Part shown: positions 33,401 through 62,843 of the stretch, piece by piece | Layout of the letters: each line of letters begins with the position of its first letter | Numbering within the stretch: the stretch's first letter is position 1 | Source: Bugula neritina | Taxonomy: Eukaryota; Bryozoa; Gymnolaemata; Cheilostomatida; Bugulidae | Assembly (NCBI GenBank): GCA_964035545.1 | Contig: OZ037768.1 | Span: forward strand, 10,682,741 to 10,746,740 | Length of the DNA: 64,000 bases | Direction: 5' to 3' | Position numbers and translations under genes: made by a program | The notes under the pieces: generated by a model | The model's input: only the letters and a program-made list of their open reading frames with translations | Told to the model about the DNA's origin: nothing | The model's database searches: none

Positions 33401-36400
33401 GAAATGTTATTCATATGGATGATGCATCACTTATTACAAGTATTGTTACATACTAGAGTGTATAGGCAAGTAACTGGAGTTTGTAGTTATGACAAATGCT
33501 ATTGTGATAGTCATTATCTTGAAGCTGGTAAAGCTATTAGTTTACTCAGGGTAGACTCTATAATTCCAGCTCAAGTGTTGACACATAAAATAGGTTATTC
33601 AAATGATTGCATCAAACCAACTTCCACCACAACTAAAACCCAAAATAATAAACTAGATAGGGGGATATTTACTGTGAAACTTGTCCTTTAGTGAAAGAAT
33701 GACTTCACATACAGAGGGGCATAATACTGTTACATAATTTTCAAGTTTTTCAAACTTGGCTTCAGAATAGTCATATTGTATTATTATTTTCCAAGGGGAC
33801 TGGTGAAATAAAGGAGACAGGTAGCATACTTTCTAATGAAATAAAGAAATGAAAACACATCTAGCTGTAGTTGATGCTACAAAAATCTGAACTAAAAATA
33901 ACCCCCTCAACAAACTGATAAGTGAAATGCAATAAAATCTTTTGACAACTCACTGATAGAGGTTCTTAAAAGGCTGTATTTCTAACAGTGACAGAATGCA
34001 AGGAGTGCTAGTGCTGATGAATATAACAGCAAGCAGAAGTTGCATTGATGCCTGCTTGAGTATGTCTACCTAGGTTGGTGCTAAAGGAGACTGATGGCTA
34101 AATAGAAAAATTAATGATTACTAAGGAGACACAAACAGTCTGTCTTTCAACATTTATATGCTAATATATTTGAATTGCCTTGCAAAGTTATGCATATATT
34201 TTCATACACACTAATTGCACCTTCAACCTTATTTTCTAAGGCACTCCAATCCAGCCACTGTATCTGATTCAAAGCATTGAGCCATAATGCTTTGATGACA
34301 AGTTTATTTTGGTTTGGGTATTGAGTTACTATTGGAGCTTTTTGTTGTGGCATTAATATATCTCAAGTTATGTTATTTACTTAGTACCATTGGATTATTT
34401 ATGCCAACTGACTACGTTTGTGAATTCTTTGTTGTAAAACAGGCATCTGCTAATAGTGAAGAATGCATTCACTTTAGCCAGTGCAAAACTGCTATTAAAG
34501 ATATCAAGATATTATACTATTATTATAGATCTGCAACAGCTCTGCCCAGGCTTATTTGATTATTATTTATTCCTCAAGGTGCTTTCAAATATCACACTGC
34601 TAACTGTAGCAGAGCAATGTAATGTTTAACATGTACATATCTACTATGAATGCAATGTATAGAAACAGGATATCTGAATTGAGAACATTCTAGTTGAAAA
34701 CTCTTTGCAAGTAGGTTAAACTGCTTGCTACAGAATAACTCCACTTTATACCATTAACATTGAAATATTTGTTATATAAGGTGCTTCTGGAATGAAAAAA
34801 CTTCTAGTAAAAAAGCATTTTGATCTAAATTTGGAATTTATTGCACTTTATCCAACTAACAGAAATTAGATGAAATTTTGGTAATAGGAGAGTACAACAA
34901 AAACATCTCCAGCTTGTTTGAACAATGATTGATGATAGATGATATCCCACTAAGGAGGGTCAAAGGTTTGACTGAGTGAAAAATGAAAAATTCTGCTCAG
35001 CTTAAGCAAGTTTTCATACTGCAAGTATGCATTAGAAAATTTGAAACGGTCTGTAAATATCCCCCTGAATAAAGGGAAAGAAGTACCTATTCCATCATGT
35101 TACTGCCAAAACACTGAGTAATGACTAACCTCTCTGGTAAACTACAGAAAAGGTACTCAAGGATTTATAAATTGTTATTTAACTTATTCCTTTTCCAAGC
35201 AAAAACTGTCCCTAATGACTGTAAACCATTATCCTTACTTCCCCTGTACACTAGTGAATCAACAGAGACTGATAAAGAAAAGGTACACAGACAAACTATT
35301 ATTAAGTATTCCCCTAAAACTATATTTTTCTTTTAATAAAAATGATTAATGTGATTGGAAATCAATACCATCAGGTAGTGCAGCAAATCTCCACGAAATC
35401 TTAGTACACATTCTATCCCTCAACAACTAATGAGCTGAACACAAAGTTATAGCAATGAGAAAATGAGCGATGACTCATTGTAACATGTAGTGGAGGGAGC
35501 TAGGTTAGTCTCAAACCAAACATAACTATTATTTGTCCAACTTTTGTTTTAAAAAAAACATAATTGCGTGAGCATATCGCCATGAACAAGTTACATTGAC
35601 ATGCAGCTGTGTTCATGAACTACAATAAAACCTTCAACTGGTAAAATATGACATATGCATAAATGTCTAGCTCTAACATCTACATACATTATAATGTTCA
35701 CATTTTGTAAAAAATTTATTTTTGCAATTTGGCACAAGTGAATAAGATTTTCACTTTATTGAAATGTTGTGGTGCAACAGAAGTCGTGGTGGTGGGAAAC
35801 TGATTCTACAGTTAGAGAAGCAGTGCTGAACAGTGTTGAAAGGAGCTTACAATGTCAACAATGCTATCTACGTAGATTACTGCATAGCCAAGCAACAGCC
35901 TTTCAAAATAACTCCCAACGAATGGATGAAACTATAAAACTGAAATATATTTTATGAAGTAGTAACCATGCCAAAATAAAACCTTTACAAATAATCTGCA
36001 ATAAAAAGATGCAGCAAAGTTTAAAAACAATGTGTAATCATCACCACCTCGTTGGCTAGTTTACAGTTACAGCTATTTTTCAGTGTTTTTCTAATACTAA
36101 TTTCAAAAATATAAGTTTAAAATTATAGTGCTCTTATCGTGCTGGAATAAAGCTTGAAATGAAATAATGTTAAAATCTTAAGCAAATTTGCATTAGGTAT
36201 TGTAGTATTGAGTGGCCCATAGGGTATATTATATAGTGGATAAGAACAACTTAATCAATGTAATTATTTATATTGAGCATTCACTACACTAAAAGTAAGC
36301 AGCTTTTGTACACAAAGAAGTAATGTGAATGGCATTCAGCTGGAAAATTAATCTAATAGGCAGAATGGGAGCTACACTCAGGGTGGGTGCAAAATTAGCC

Positions 36401-39400
36401 TGTAATAACGTGCAGTGAAGGAGACAATGTAATTATAAAGCATGTTTGTCAATAGATCTGCTCCAATATGACCAAATAAAATTTAAATACATTGGCTAAC
36501 AGATACTGCACAAAGAAACTCTTCATCAGCCTACAAATAATAGTTATAGAAATTATCAGAAGAAAGAGTAAAAGCTAGGGTTGATGAAAACTAGGTTTAC
36601 ACATTATAAATAGATTAGTATGGCCAAGATAGCTGAGCTGGGGGATACAATGTTGGCATTTGTCCACTGAATATTATATCTGTTCCTACCAGAGGAGTAA
36701 TGCTGCAACTCTAGTAGCCTTTGTTGGTTGTTATGAGACTATGATGTAGTAATCTGAGGCTCAAAGTTGGCTTACCTCAGTGCATAGTAGTCACGGCCAA
36801 GTAATGAAAGAGGACTTGAAGTATTTTCAAATTGCAACAATGATAAACAGACTATTGTATTAAATCTGATAACCTTACATGTAGAAAGTTTTCCTATAAG
36901 TATACCGCTAATGACTATGGCTTTAAATGTTGATTTACTTATAATAATATAACCGATAGCATCAGCATTATACCTTCAAGTCTGCAAAAAGCAATTATGG
37001 GAACATCCTCATGGCATGAAATTACTTAGTACACATTTATAACTTCATTTTTCCTTACTACAGTCTGACTATTATAACTAAGTATTGGACGAAAATTCAA
37101 CAGAAAAAATCTATGGGAAGATTAGACGCAAGCTAAGTTGTGACGAGATTTCTTTTACTATTATGAATTTGGATCGCTGTATAGTGAAATGCATGATTTT
37201 CATAGCACAGTGCCTCTCTTTGAATTTATAACTAAATAGTCTACAGTGGCCGATTACACACTGGTAATAATTGCAGTCATATACATACATGCAGTACAAC
37301 AGCTTGTAAAATCAGTTGATTAATAGCTGAAGGCATCTCCTCCAATATTACTTACTCTGAGAAAGACACACAGGGCAGACCACAGACTGGAGAAGGGCAT
37401 GTATCAAATCACAACACTCAATGCTATGGGAGCAGAGAGCTCTTCATAGCAACTTTACATTAGCATTTACTTATTTCAAACAGGAAAAACCTATCTCATG
37501 CCAAGATAGGCTTTGCAGCTATAATGAAATTATAATTATGTTTATCCAGTTGGTTTGTGTGTCTGAGAGATAGGAGTAGAGCACTTCATCTGCCATAGTC
37601 TCTGCCATCCAGAAGCAACAACCTACTAATGTACAAACAATTTGGCCAACAGTGAAATGAATTATAAAGTTCAAACACCACAGTCACTCACTCAGCTACA
37701 GGCCAGCATATTTCACAGTGCTTCCACTGGCAACTACAGCTATATAACCAGTATAATACAATTTGTCATTACAAACTCACTATTAATATTTGCTATAACC
37801 AGGTATGTGGCATGATGTTTATGTTGATATGCCCACAGAATGGTAATAATATTACTGCTTAGTAATTACCATTACTAAAGTATTAGCTGTTATCAGACTG
37901 TGATTTTCCACACCAGATATATCTTCATGGCTTGAAAAATACAGGGAGATAAGTAATATAATTTAGCTTGCAGTCTCCTTAACCTCAATTCTAATTTTTT
38001 ACTACCAGGTTAACAATTTGCTAAGCACTTATATAACTGGTTGAAGATTGTAATTTTACCAATGGGACTAGATGAAGGAGAGCTGGTGGTAGGTGGGGGG
38101 GGGGGGGCAGTAATTGCATTAATAATTAGCTGAGGCAGTAGTCAAAACATGTTAACAAATTTATACCAGTTACAGCTTTTTGGTGGACACCCATGCTGGT
38201 CTAGCTTTCCATTTGACTGAGCAGCTATGTTACATCATGCTGCTGCAGCAGCAGCAGCAGCAGCTCACTGTGTATTAAATATAACAGCGCTTATCTGCTA
38301 TTGTTAGCTCTATTGATTGTTAAAAATACATTTTGCTGGCATTACATTTATGTTGAACGTATTAGCAGAAGACACATTATATAGCTAGCAATTTGAGAAT
38401 ATTTCCACCACGCTGTTTAGCCCATAAGTATTTTGATAGATCTGCTTATATTTTATGGGTTTATTCTAGTATTTACTTGGCGCAGCTTTGTTACTCAAAG
38501 CATTTATTCAACCCTATGGTGCTATTTTATAGCCTATCACAAGTTGTAAGGATTTGCACTGGTGGCCTGCAGTGATTAAATAAATATGTATTTTACCGCT
38601 AAGATTTGTATAAACCCTATAATAATGTTATTCATGGAAGAGAAACTGTCTCCAAGGGCCAGAACAAGTGCTTTCACAGTTGAATTTGTTCCGCTTTGTC
38701 AGCTTACTGATTTCATTGTAAGCAATTTGGGCTGCACAAGAACAATGCACATTAGCTATAATGCCTTGTGAAATAACTAGCAATGTTTTTATTTTCACCC
38801 AATCTAACTTTTGGTAAAGCTACGTTTGAAAGATGAGAGAATTTCAGGACATCTGATAATGTGATTTTCCCATTATAATTGGTAATAAATTTAAAGTGTT
38901 CATCATTAGTGTCGGTGTGTTTTATATATTATGCTTATACATATAATATGCAACCTTATGAGTGTTATACATATTCCACCTATGAAATAGTGACAACTCA
39001 TGGTGGTTATAATGCAAACCTCAGTATGTTCTGGTCAGATGGCTTATAGCTTCAAGTACAAGCTGTGTCAGGGCAAATCATTATACTGGTCCCAGCTTTA
39101 TCTTTAAAGTGATTTTTTATGCCTCAAGTTTTATTGCACAAACAGATGAACAAGGGCAGCAGAACTCCTAGGGGGAAAAGAATGGCAGCACACTACTGCT
39201 ACTACTGTTGCTGACAGTAATGTTGGGAAGCAGGAAAGAACACAATTTATTAAATCATAAAATTATGTTCCTCAGCTTTTAATAAGAGTAGAGAAAACTT
39301 GAATTTCAACACAGGATAGGGGTGGGGGAGCGAGGTAAGGTAACTGGTAAAGCAATTAAGTAAAATTGTATAAACAGGCAAGGCAAAGCAAACGAATACA

Positions 39401-39736
39401 TAGCAATACTAATCACAACCTATTTTCCAACACTTTTAAAGCCTTGAGATCTTGAATGATTGTTATTTCAAACAAAAACAGCTTTACTCAGTCTATGGAC
39501 TTGTGAATTACCAGCAATACAGCTGAAAGGCTAATTATGAATTATAATTGAAAACACCTAGCATTTCCTGTTAGAATATTTATACAGGAATCATTGGTCA
39601 GGCAAGCAGTCTGTGATGAAGGCAAGATAAACGACTATATAACCTGACTTGACACTGCAATGACACAGGCAACAACCTGTTTTCATGAGCTGGCTTAGAT
39701 AAGTTTAGTAATAGGAACTTAGATTATTTGAAAGGC
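27477..39736. other. Gene-free stretch upstream of ZNF609
   Basis: About 12 kb with no recognised coding exon on either strand. It contains C-rich and G-rich homopolymers (28063-28075 and 38093-38107) and a short CAG run (38243-38263). Scattered open frames under 115 codons show no family signature. It may hold the 5' non-coding exons and cis-regulatory elements of ZNF609 and the missing last exon of TRIP4. Confidence 0.5.
38243..38263. repeat. Short CAG trinucleotide run
   Basis: About six consecutive CAG units in non-coding sequence, with a 14-base G run about 140 bases away at 38093-38107. Confidence 0.8.
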
Positions 39737-40372
39737 AATAGACCATGTAAGTTTGGTACATTTAGTACCTTGTACCAATTCTAGAATACTCACCACTATA
39801 ACTTATATAAACTTCTGCAAGTTCAAATGCAAAATGCATACTTCTAGGAAATAGCTGTGCAACTTTTATTACATGCATTATTTTATTTCATATCTTAAAT
39901 TTATGAATCGTGAGTTCATTTTTCAAAATGTTTAATTTAAGTGCTTACAAAATGCAAATAAAAAGTACAAGTTTAAAAAAATACCCTGGTGCAAATTGAC
40001 CACAGCCCCAGCTGTTTTGGCAAAACACATTTAATGACATTTTCATTGACATAGTGGTAAATAGGCTGGTTGTTTTTGGCAGATGGGTAGCACGCTGGCT
40101 GGCTGCAACTTTATACAATTCTGATTGGCTGGACTCTACCTGACCAGCTAATGATTGTATCTGATTGGCCTAATAATTCATTTGCATTTGAAAATATAGA
40201 GTTTTATATAAGTTATAGTGGTGATATTTTAGAGTTGGTACACGCCCCTTTTTTGGTTGAGTTTTATAGTTTGATCATGCTGTAGTCATCTACAATACTT
40301 CAGTGTATGGGGAAATTATTAGTATTACGAAATCTGTTTTGGCTTATATTGCTATGCCAGTTTTCTGACTTG
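39737..40372 (+). repeat. Left arm of a near-identical inverted duplication
   Basis: These 636 bases reappear as a reverse complement at 42659-43293. I see about one mismatch and one indel when reading through. Homology continues inward at much lower identity to about 40560. The arm contains a 470-bp TIR element (39772-40241) plus flanking sequence. Confidence 0.9.
39772..40241 (+). mobile_element. 470-bp TIR element (MITE-like), copy 1
   Basis: The ends are inverted repeats of about 40 bp. The left reads GTACCAATTCTAGAATACTC and on through CACCACTATAACTTATATAA. The right, reverse-complemented, starts GTACCAACTCTAAAATATCA and ends with the same block. There is no coding capacity. The superfamily is unknown and no clear target-site duplication was identified. 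Confidence 0.65.
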
Positions 40373-42658
40373 GTCTGTAATAAACCATAGGCAGCTATAT
40401 AACTTAGGTGATTTCATCGAAGGTAGACACTGTTTAGGTGCAGCAAATCAAACACTGTTGTTACTATTGCAAAACAGTAGCAATAGCATAGCACAGTCAG
40501 CAAACTGTAATGGCAGTGCTGCACCATATTTGTCATCACTAGCATATATTTACAGCACACTGACGAACACATGTATAAGCTTGTGCTAAGCATAAATTAG
40601 TTGCTTATGTACCCACCATTATTTTACTTAAAAAAATTACAACAGTAATTTTTTTAACTTGGTTGCATATTTATTTGCAGGAGTTAAAATGCACAGCTTT
40701 TAGCAATAGACAACATAGACGATTTATATAAAAATGAGCTTTAACCTGTAGTGCTTGGCATGCTAGTCTATACTGTTACTTGATATCATGACCATTTTGT
40801 ACGTGATTTACTTAGTGGAACAGCATGTTTATCCCACAAATGCAATGCCATCAGCCATAGGACAATATAGTCCAGTTTTTTCAACTATGAAGTAATTTTG
40901 TTAGCAGCTTGCTTCATTTTTAAGTGATATTTAACGTGAGCTTCTCAGTCTCACGTCATTGTTTGAGGAAATATCTGCACCTAGCTCTGAAGCTATACTA
41001 ATGAGTTTTCAATACATGTTTTTCCTCACTCAAAGTAATCATCAACCACCATTGAGGCAGGAAGATGACAAAAAAATTCTGAGGGCTAGTATCCAATACC
41101 ATATGCCAGCCATTAAAACTTCACTATAGTACTTCCGGAGCACACCTATTTCTACTACATGGCGATTTTCATACAGTATTTACTTATTTCCTGGCCATGC
41201 CACCTGGAAAGAAAGGCCATTTTCAACTGACTAGAATGCAGTAACTTTAAACTAAATTAATTGCTATCCTTAGAATCCAGGTTAAAAGAGCAATCAACCC
41301 ATAAAGGACTTGATATCCCAAATAGTCCTGGAGGTGTAAGCTTACTGTTTGCGCCTCTTTTAGAAAAGATTATAATAGTCTGATGTGCTTTCTGCAGCCA
41401 CCTTTGGTAACCAATAAAGTGTAGCACTTTATAATATTTTTCTTGGTGTGCTATTGTATATGCATGTGCTATACTACTATGCTTTGTAAGTTAAAGTCTG
41501 ATATTAATGGTTTTTGGGTGAAAGAAAATGGCAGCTCAGACTCGATGCTTATTTTTGCAAAATACAAACTCATGTATGGATAATATTCTGTTGGTAACAA
41601 TGTTGTATGCAGTCAGTGTTGAAATATAATGCCTTCATTACAGTTTTAGTGGGATCAGCGTCTTCTCTGTAACTATCATGTTGCATCACACAATATGAAA
41701 AAAATGTTCATCAAATCCAATGTTTAATCACCATTTATTCTAGCATACCAGAGAATCTTTGTATTTTACCCAACTGACTAAAACATGTATTGAAAACTCA
41801 TTAGTAAAATTGTTGATGTTATTGCAGTAGCTTCACTGCTAAGTGTAGGCACTTCATCCAGCAATGGTTTGAGGCTGATTACTTTACAGTTGAAAGAATC
41901 TAAGAGTCTAGATTCTAGACTATATTGTCCCATGGCTAATGTCATGCTGTTTCGCTAAGTAAATCGTATACAAGAAAGGGTTATCAACATGGTATTATAT
42001 GGTGATGATACCAACTGGCAATATAGACCCACATGCAAGGCATTACATGTTAATACTAATTTTTATACAAAATGTCTACATTATCTGTGCAATTAAACTT
42101 TTGCAAATTAATATGTGATTGATTAAAAAAGCTAATGCTATATAAATTTAAAAAACAGTAGTGAGTACGCAAGCAAATAATTTATGGTTAGCGTAGGTTA
42201 ATGCATTTGTAATATGCGTGTGAAGCAATTTTTTAAATTATTATATTCAAGTAAACTGAAGCGCAAAATAATCAGACTATGAGAATGTATTCAGTAATAT
42301 GCATTGATTTAAAACTAAATCATGAAATGATTATCATTATTGCAACCTCTGTACTTGGTAGACAGGATAGAGAGGGGTGGTGTGACTGCTGTAACTGTGT
42401 TACTGCTCTACATACTAACAGACTAGGCTAGTGTTTTTAAGTGCCTTACATAAGATATTTTAATAAAACTGGTGAGTTTAGTGTGGCCACTGCCATTGCA
42501 GCTTGGTGACTGTACTAGTGTGCTATGCTCTCACTACTGCTTTACAATACAACCAAGTAACAGCACTGGTTGATTTGATGTTCTAAGGCCTAAAGTAATG
42601 TCTACCTTTGATGAAATCACCTAAGTTAGAACAGCCTGCATATAGTTGATGAAAAACT
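40373..42658. other. Spacer between the inverted arms
   Basis: The outer 150-190 bases on each side are diverged inverted copies of each other. The middle (about 40560-42480) shows no gene or further repeat. Confidence 0.6.
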
Positions 42659-43293
42659 AAGTCAGAAAACTGGCATAGCAATATAAGCCAAAACAGATTT
42701 CGTAATACTAATAATTTCCCCATACACTGAAGTATTGTAGATGACTACAGCATGATCAAACTATAAAACTCAACCAAAAAAGGGGCGTGTACCAACTCTA
42801 AAATATCACCACTATAACTTATATAAAACTCTATATTTTCAAATGCAAATGAATTATTAGGCCAATCAGATACAATCATTAGCTGGTCAGGTAGAGTCCA
42901 GCCAATCAGAATTGTATAAAGTTGCAGCCAGCCAGCGTGCTACCCATCTGCCAAAAACAACCAGCCTATTTACCACTATGTCAATGAAAATGTCATTAAA
43001 TGTGTTTTGCCAAAACAGCTGGGGCTGTGGTCAATTTGCACCAGGGTATTTTTTTAAACTTGTACTTTTTATTTGCATTTTTTAAGCACTTAAATTAAAC
43101 ATTTTGAAAAATGAACTCACGATTCATAAATTTAAGATATGAAATAAAATAATGCATGTAATAAAAGTTGCACAGCTATTTCCTAGAAGTATGCATTTTG
43201 CATTTGAACTTGCAGAAGTTTATATAAGTTATAGTGGTGAGTATTCTAGAATTGGTACAAGGTACTAAATGTACCAAACTTACATGGTCTATT
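42659..43293 (-). repeat. Right arm of the inverted duplication
   Basis: Reverse complement of 39737-40372 at roughly 99% identity by eye. A minus-strand open frame across its end is an accident of the repeat. Confidence 0.9.
42789..43258 (-). mobile_element. 470-bp TIR element (MITE-like), copy 2
   Basis: Inverted copy of the element at 39772-40241, with the same length and same terminal inverted repeats. Confidence 0.65.
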
Positions 43294-46200
43294 ATAGATA
43301 CCCAAAGAGACAACACTGGGTATCGTTTCAAGAAATTACTTTGAAAATTTGAGATGAGATCACTACTAACAAAAACCAAAAATACTTCTAAAGATAGTAG
43401 CCCTTAGAGCTTTATGAAATGGCTGCAATAGCCAAATACAAACTGAAATTTTTAAGCTTAGATGCTATGGCAATAAACCCATTTTGATACCGTGGGACAT
43501 CCTATTTGTTGGGTAACAGTATATAGATATAAATAGCAGCCTCTATCTAGCAGAAATAAATAACCCTGGTCAGCTTAAAATGCTGTTAATTTTTTGGGAT
43601 AAAAATAAAAGCAATTTTCAGTAATAGGGACTGGAGATAAATAATGGGCCAAAAAGCCAATAGCTGGATTTATAGATACATGTACGTGCTCCTTAAACCA
43701 TTCTATTTATTTTATGTTGGAAACCAACCTATTGCAACATTGATCACTCTTGCATTGACTGTGCTAAACAATGCTAACAATTCTTAACAAAACAAACTGA
43801 ATTAGCATTAATCGTAGCTGCAGCTTTTCACTAAACCCATCTTAATAACACGCATTACATTCAGCATGTGTTAACATTTTACTTGGCATTATATTGAATT
43901 ACATTATTTCAAAATCTAATTGAATTGCATATATGAGTCCAGCTAAATGTTTTTTTTATATTCCAACAATGAAGTTGAAAATATTGTCGAATGGTGACCA
44001 GTTTAAACAAGTACTTCAAGAATGAGTCAGACTTGTTTCTGCTATCAAATTCAGATACAACAAATTCCAGTGCAGATTAAACTAACCTGAGACACAAAGT
44101 TGGTTATGTGGAATAGCTGACAAAATTTACAACTATAAGTTTATAAATATTATTTTCAAGAAACTCTTAATTACATTATGACAGACAAAAAAATTCCAAC
44201 TTGTTGAAATAAATATATGCCGCGAAAGCCAGCTGAAAACTTTATCCAAACTTGGCAGTTTTCTATTTTCTCAAAAACATTGTATGCTTTGTTAGTGATT
44301 TCTATTATTGCTTACAGGAAATTAACTGGAATACTCAGACCTAGATAAATGCTTTTGATATTTTATGGCGATAAGAACAGCAATAGAGGATATCTCGCCT
44401 TCCTTCACTTGAGCTTGCAGTTGGTGTATTGATTGTAAAATTCTGTTCTATTATATATTTATTAAATAATGAATTATCATAATTATTAAACTTTCTCTAA
44501 TTTGATAGTCATGCTAAGGAAAAAATTCCGAAGCTATTTTTGTTGTATTGCCCAGACAAAAATCATGAATGTTGTACAAACATAACAAGCCAGTAGGCAA
44601 TCTACATTTAAATATCAATTGCCCATTGTTGCTCAACGTGTTTTTGTGACAAAATGCTTTCATGTTTTCTCGTGTACAGTGCCTTTCATCTGTTACAAAT
44701 AAAGCAATGAACATGTGCCACTCAGCGGTTGAATACGATGTTCGCTGAACCGTGTAGCTATTTATAGGCAACCTTTATCACTACTGTTTACCATAAGCAT
44801 AGCTGACGTTTCCTACACACTATAGAGCACTTCTAATACGCATATACCGTCTGATAAAAGGTTCACTCAATAAAAGCAGCCCTACTAAAATTATTTCCAA
44901 TGTTTCACAAATTTACTGAAATAAATATACAAATCTTTTTCTTAAAATTGCAACATATTTATTTGCATAAAAAGCCATTAGGTAAATTACTAATGTAGAC
45001 CAGCATTCATGCTTTGAATCATCATGACAATGCAACATAACTCTAATTATTTTGCTATAAAAAGAACAGTGGTGAAAATGTCCCTAAAGTTGGTATTTTT
45101 TCCAGATAGAATCATTGTGTACAAAGAAAGCGTTTCCTACTAGTATTACATGTATGCTAATCAGTCTAATTATCCATATAGATTTATGGGTCTGTATGAG
45201 TGTTGATATGGCACATATCTAGCGCTAGATCAGATTGTTTTCTACATAAAGTGATAGATGATACCAATTTATGCAACATTGTCATGACTACATTTATTGT
45301 TGCTACAGCATCTTACAAACACCATAGCAAAAAGTAAAGCCTTATTGGTAAGCAAAAAATACAGTTTAAAATAATACGACACACCAAATCAAATCTAAAT
45401 AAATTAATCTATTCATTGCAACATGGGATCATTGTGTTTTACATAGAGGATGTTGAAGTAACAGGAAGCTTATGGGTAACAACTGGGCTAACAAATGTAG
45501 CAGAGACCATAGCTGTTGGCAGTGGAAATAGCAACTGTTTTTAACCAAAATATGAGTTTGTTGTCTTTACAAACTTTAACAAGTAGCTTTGACCAAGTGT
45601 TTTTATAAGGCCTCTATTCATTTCCAATTTATCTAAGATTGCAATCTGTATGCATGTGCTTCAGGATGAGGGAAGAAAGCAGCATTATAAGAGCAAGAGA
45701 TTTAATTTCATTAATTGAATCAAAGAAAGAATGTTGATTGACCTACAATAACTGATTCATGCCAGTGTTTACACTCTGCTCTTGCAGTTGCCTGCTATTC
45801 AACCCAACTGTAAGCAACAATATATCTTGTTAAGTTGACATAAAAGAAGATGGTCCAAATTCACCACTTTTACCCAAAGTGGCCACAGCATCTTTAAATC
45901 TTGTTATATTGAACAAGAACAACTGCAAACTCATTTGCTCTACTCGGCCAATGGAGGCAAGCTGATTAGCTACAAGCAGTAATACTTTCTCCTATATTGC
46001 CTGTGATGATATGAGACCGGTATGCTTAGTGCTGTGCAACTAAACAGCTCATAAAACCACTAGTTGGAAATAATGTTTGTATTGATAGATTGCCTGTGGT
46101 TCTAATGGGTTGATGACATTATTGAGCAGCTATGTGTAAGAATCCCTCAAGAAGCTTGTAATCATTTTTGTATTAGAAAAAAGTGAATATGAAATTCTAA

Positions 46201-46793
46201 GAAAGCTTACATTTCATCTCTTAAAGGGAAACTGCAATAGGAATTTAATATAGTGACAGACTGAAGTTAGGATATCTTATAACATTCTAAAGACTTGAGG
46301 TATAGAATTAGAAAATATGTTTTGCTATGGATAGCAGCCAATATATTATTTAGATCTAAAGGATTATAGAGCAAGCTAGCTCATGCATCCAATTAACCAC
46401 GACATTTAACATACAAGTAATAACCATCAAGGATTACCACACTCTAAGCCTCTGAATTGGTAAATTTAAATGATTGCAGTACCAGATTCCAAGCATTACG
46501 CTAGGAATAGTGCTTAATATAATTATCATACTGGACAAAGAATGCAGGGCTTTACAATGATTCACCCTTTAATAATAGAGAAGTAACATTGCTAGTGCTC
46601 TGTTATGCTGAAATTCCAGCATTGCTTATAGAAACTATAATAAAACTATACTGAAAGCATTTAGTAAATTGAATACAGGAGCATTGTCAAGGTAAACCTT
46701 GTTATAACCCTGAATTTTTACTGGTACATTTGATGAACTTGGACAAAAATAGCTACATTATTCTACTATGCAATAGAATTAAAAACAACTTAC
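43294..46793. other. Gene-free stretch downstream of TRIP4
   Basis: No recognised exon. The C-terminal exon of TRIP4 was looked for here on the minus strand and not found. Confidence 0.45.

Positions 46794-62843
<16,050 letters not shown>

Noticed and set aside
33356-33691. 111-codon plus-strand open frame
   Set aside because: The longest non-repeat frame in the gene-free block, but no recognisable domain and no flanking exon structure; probably chance.
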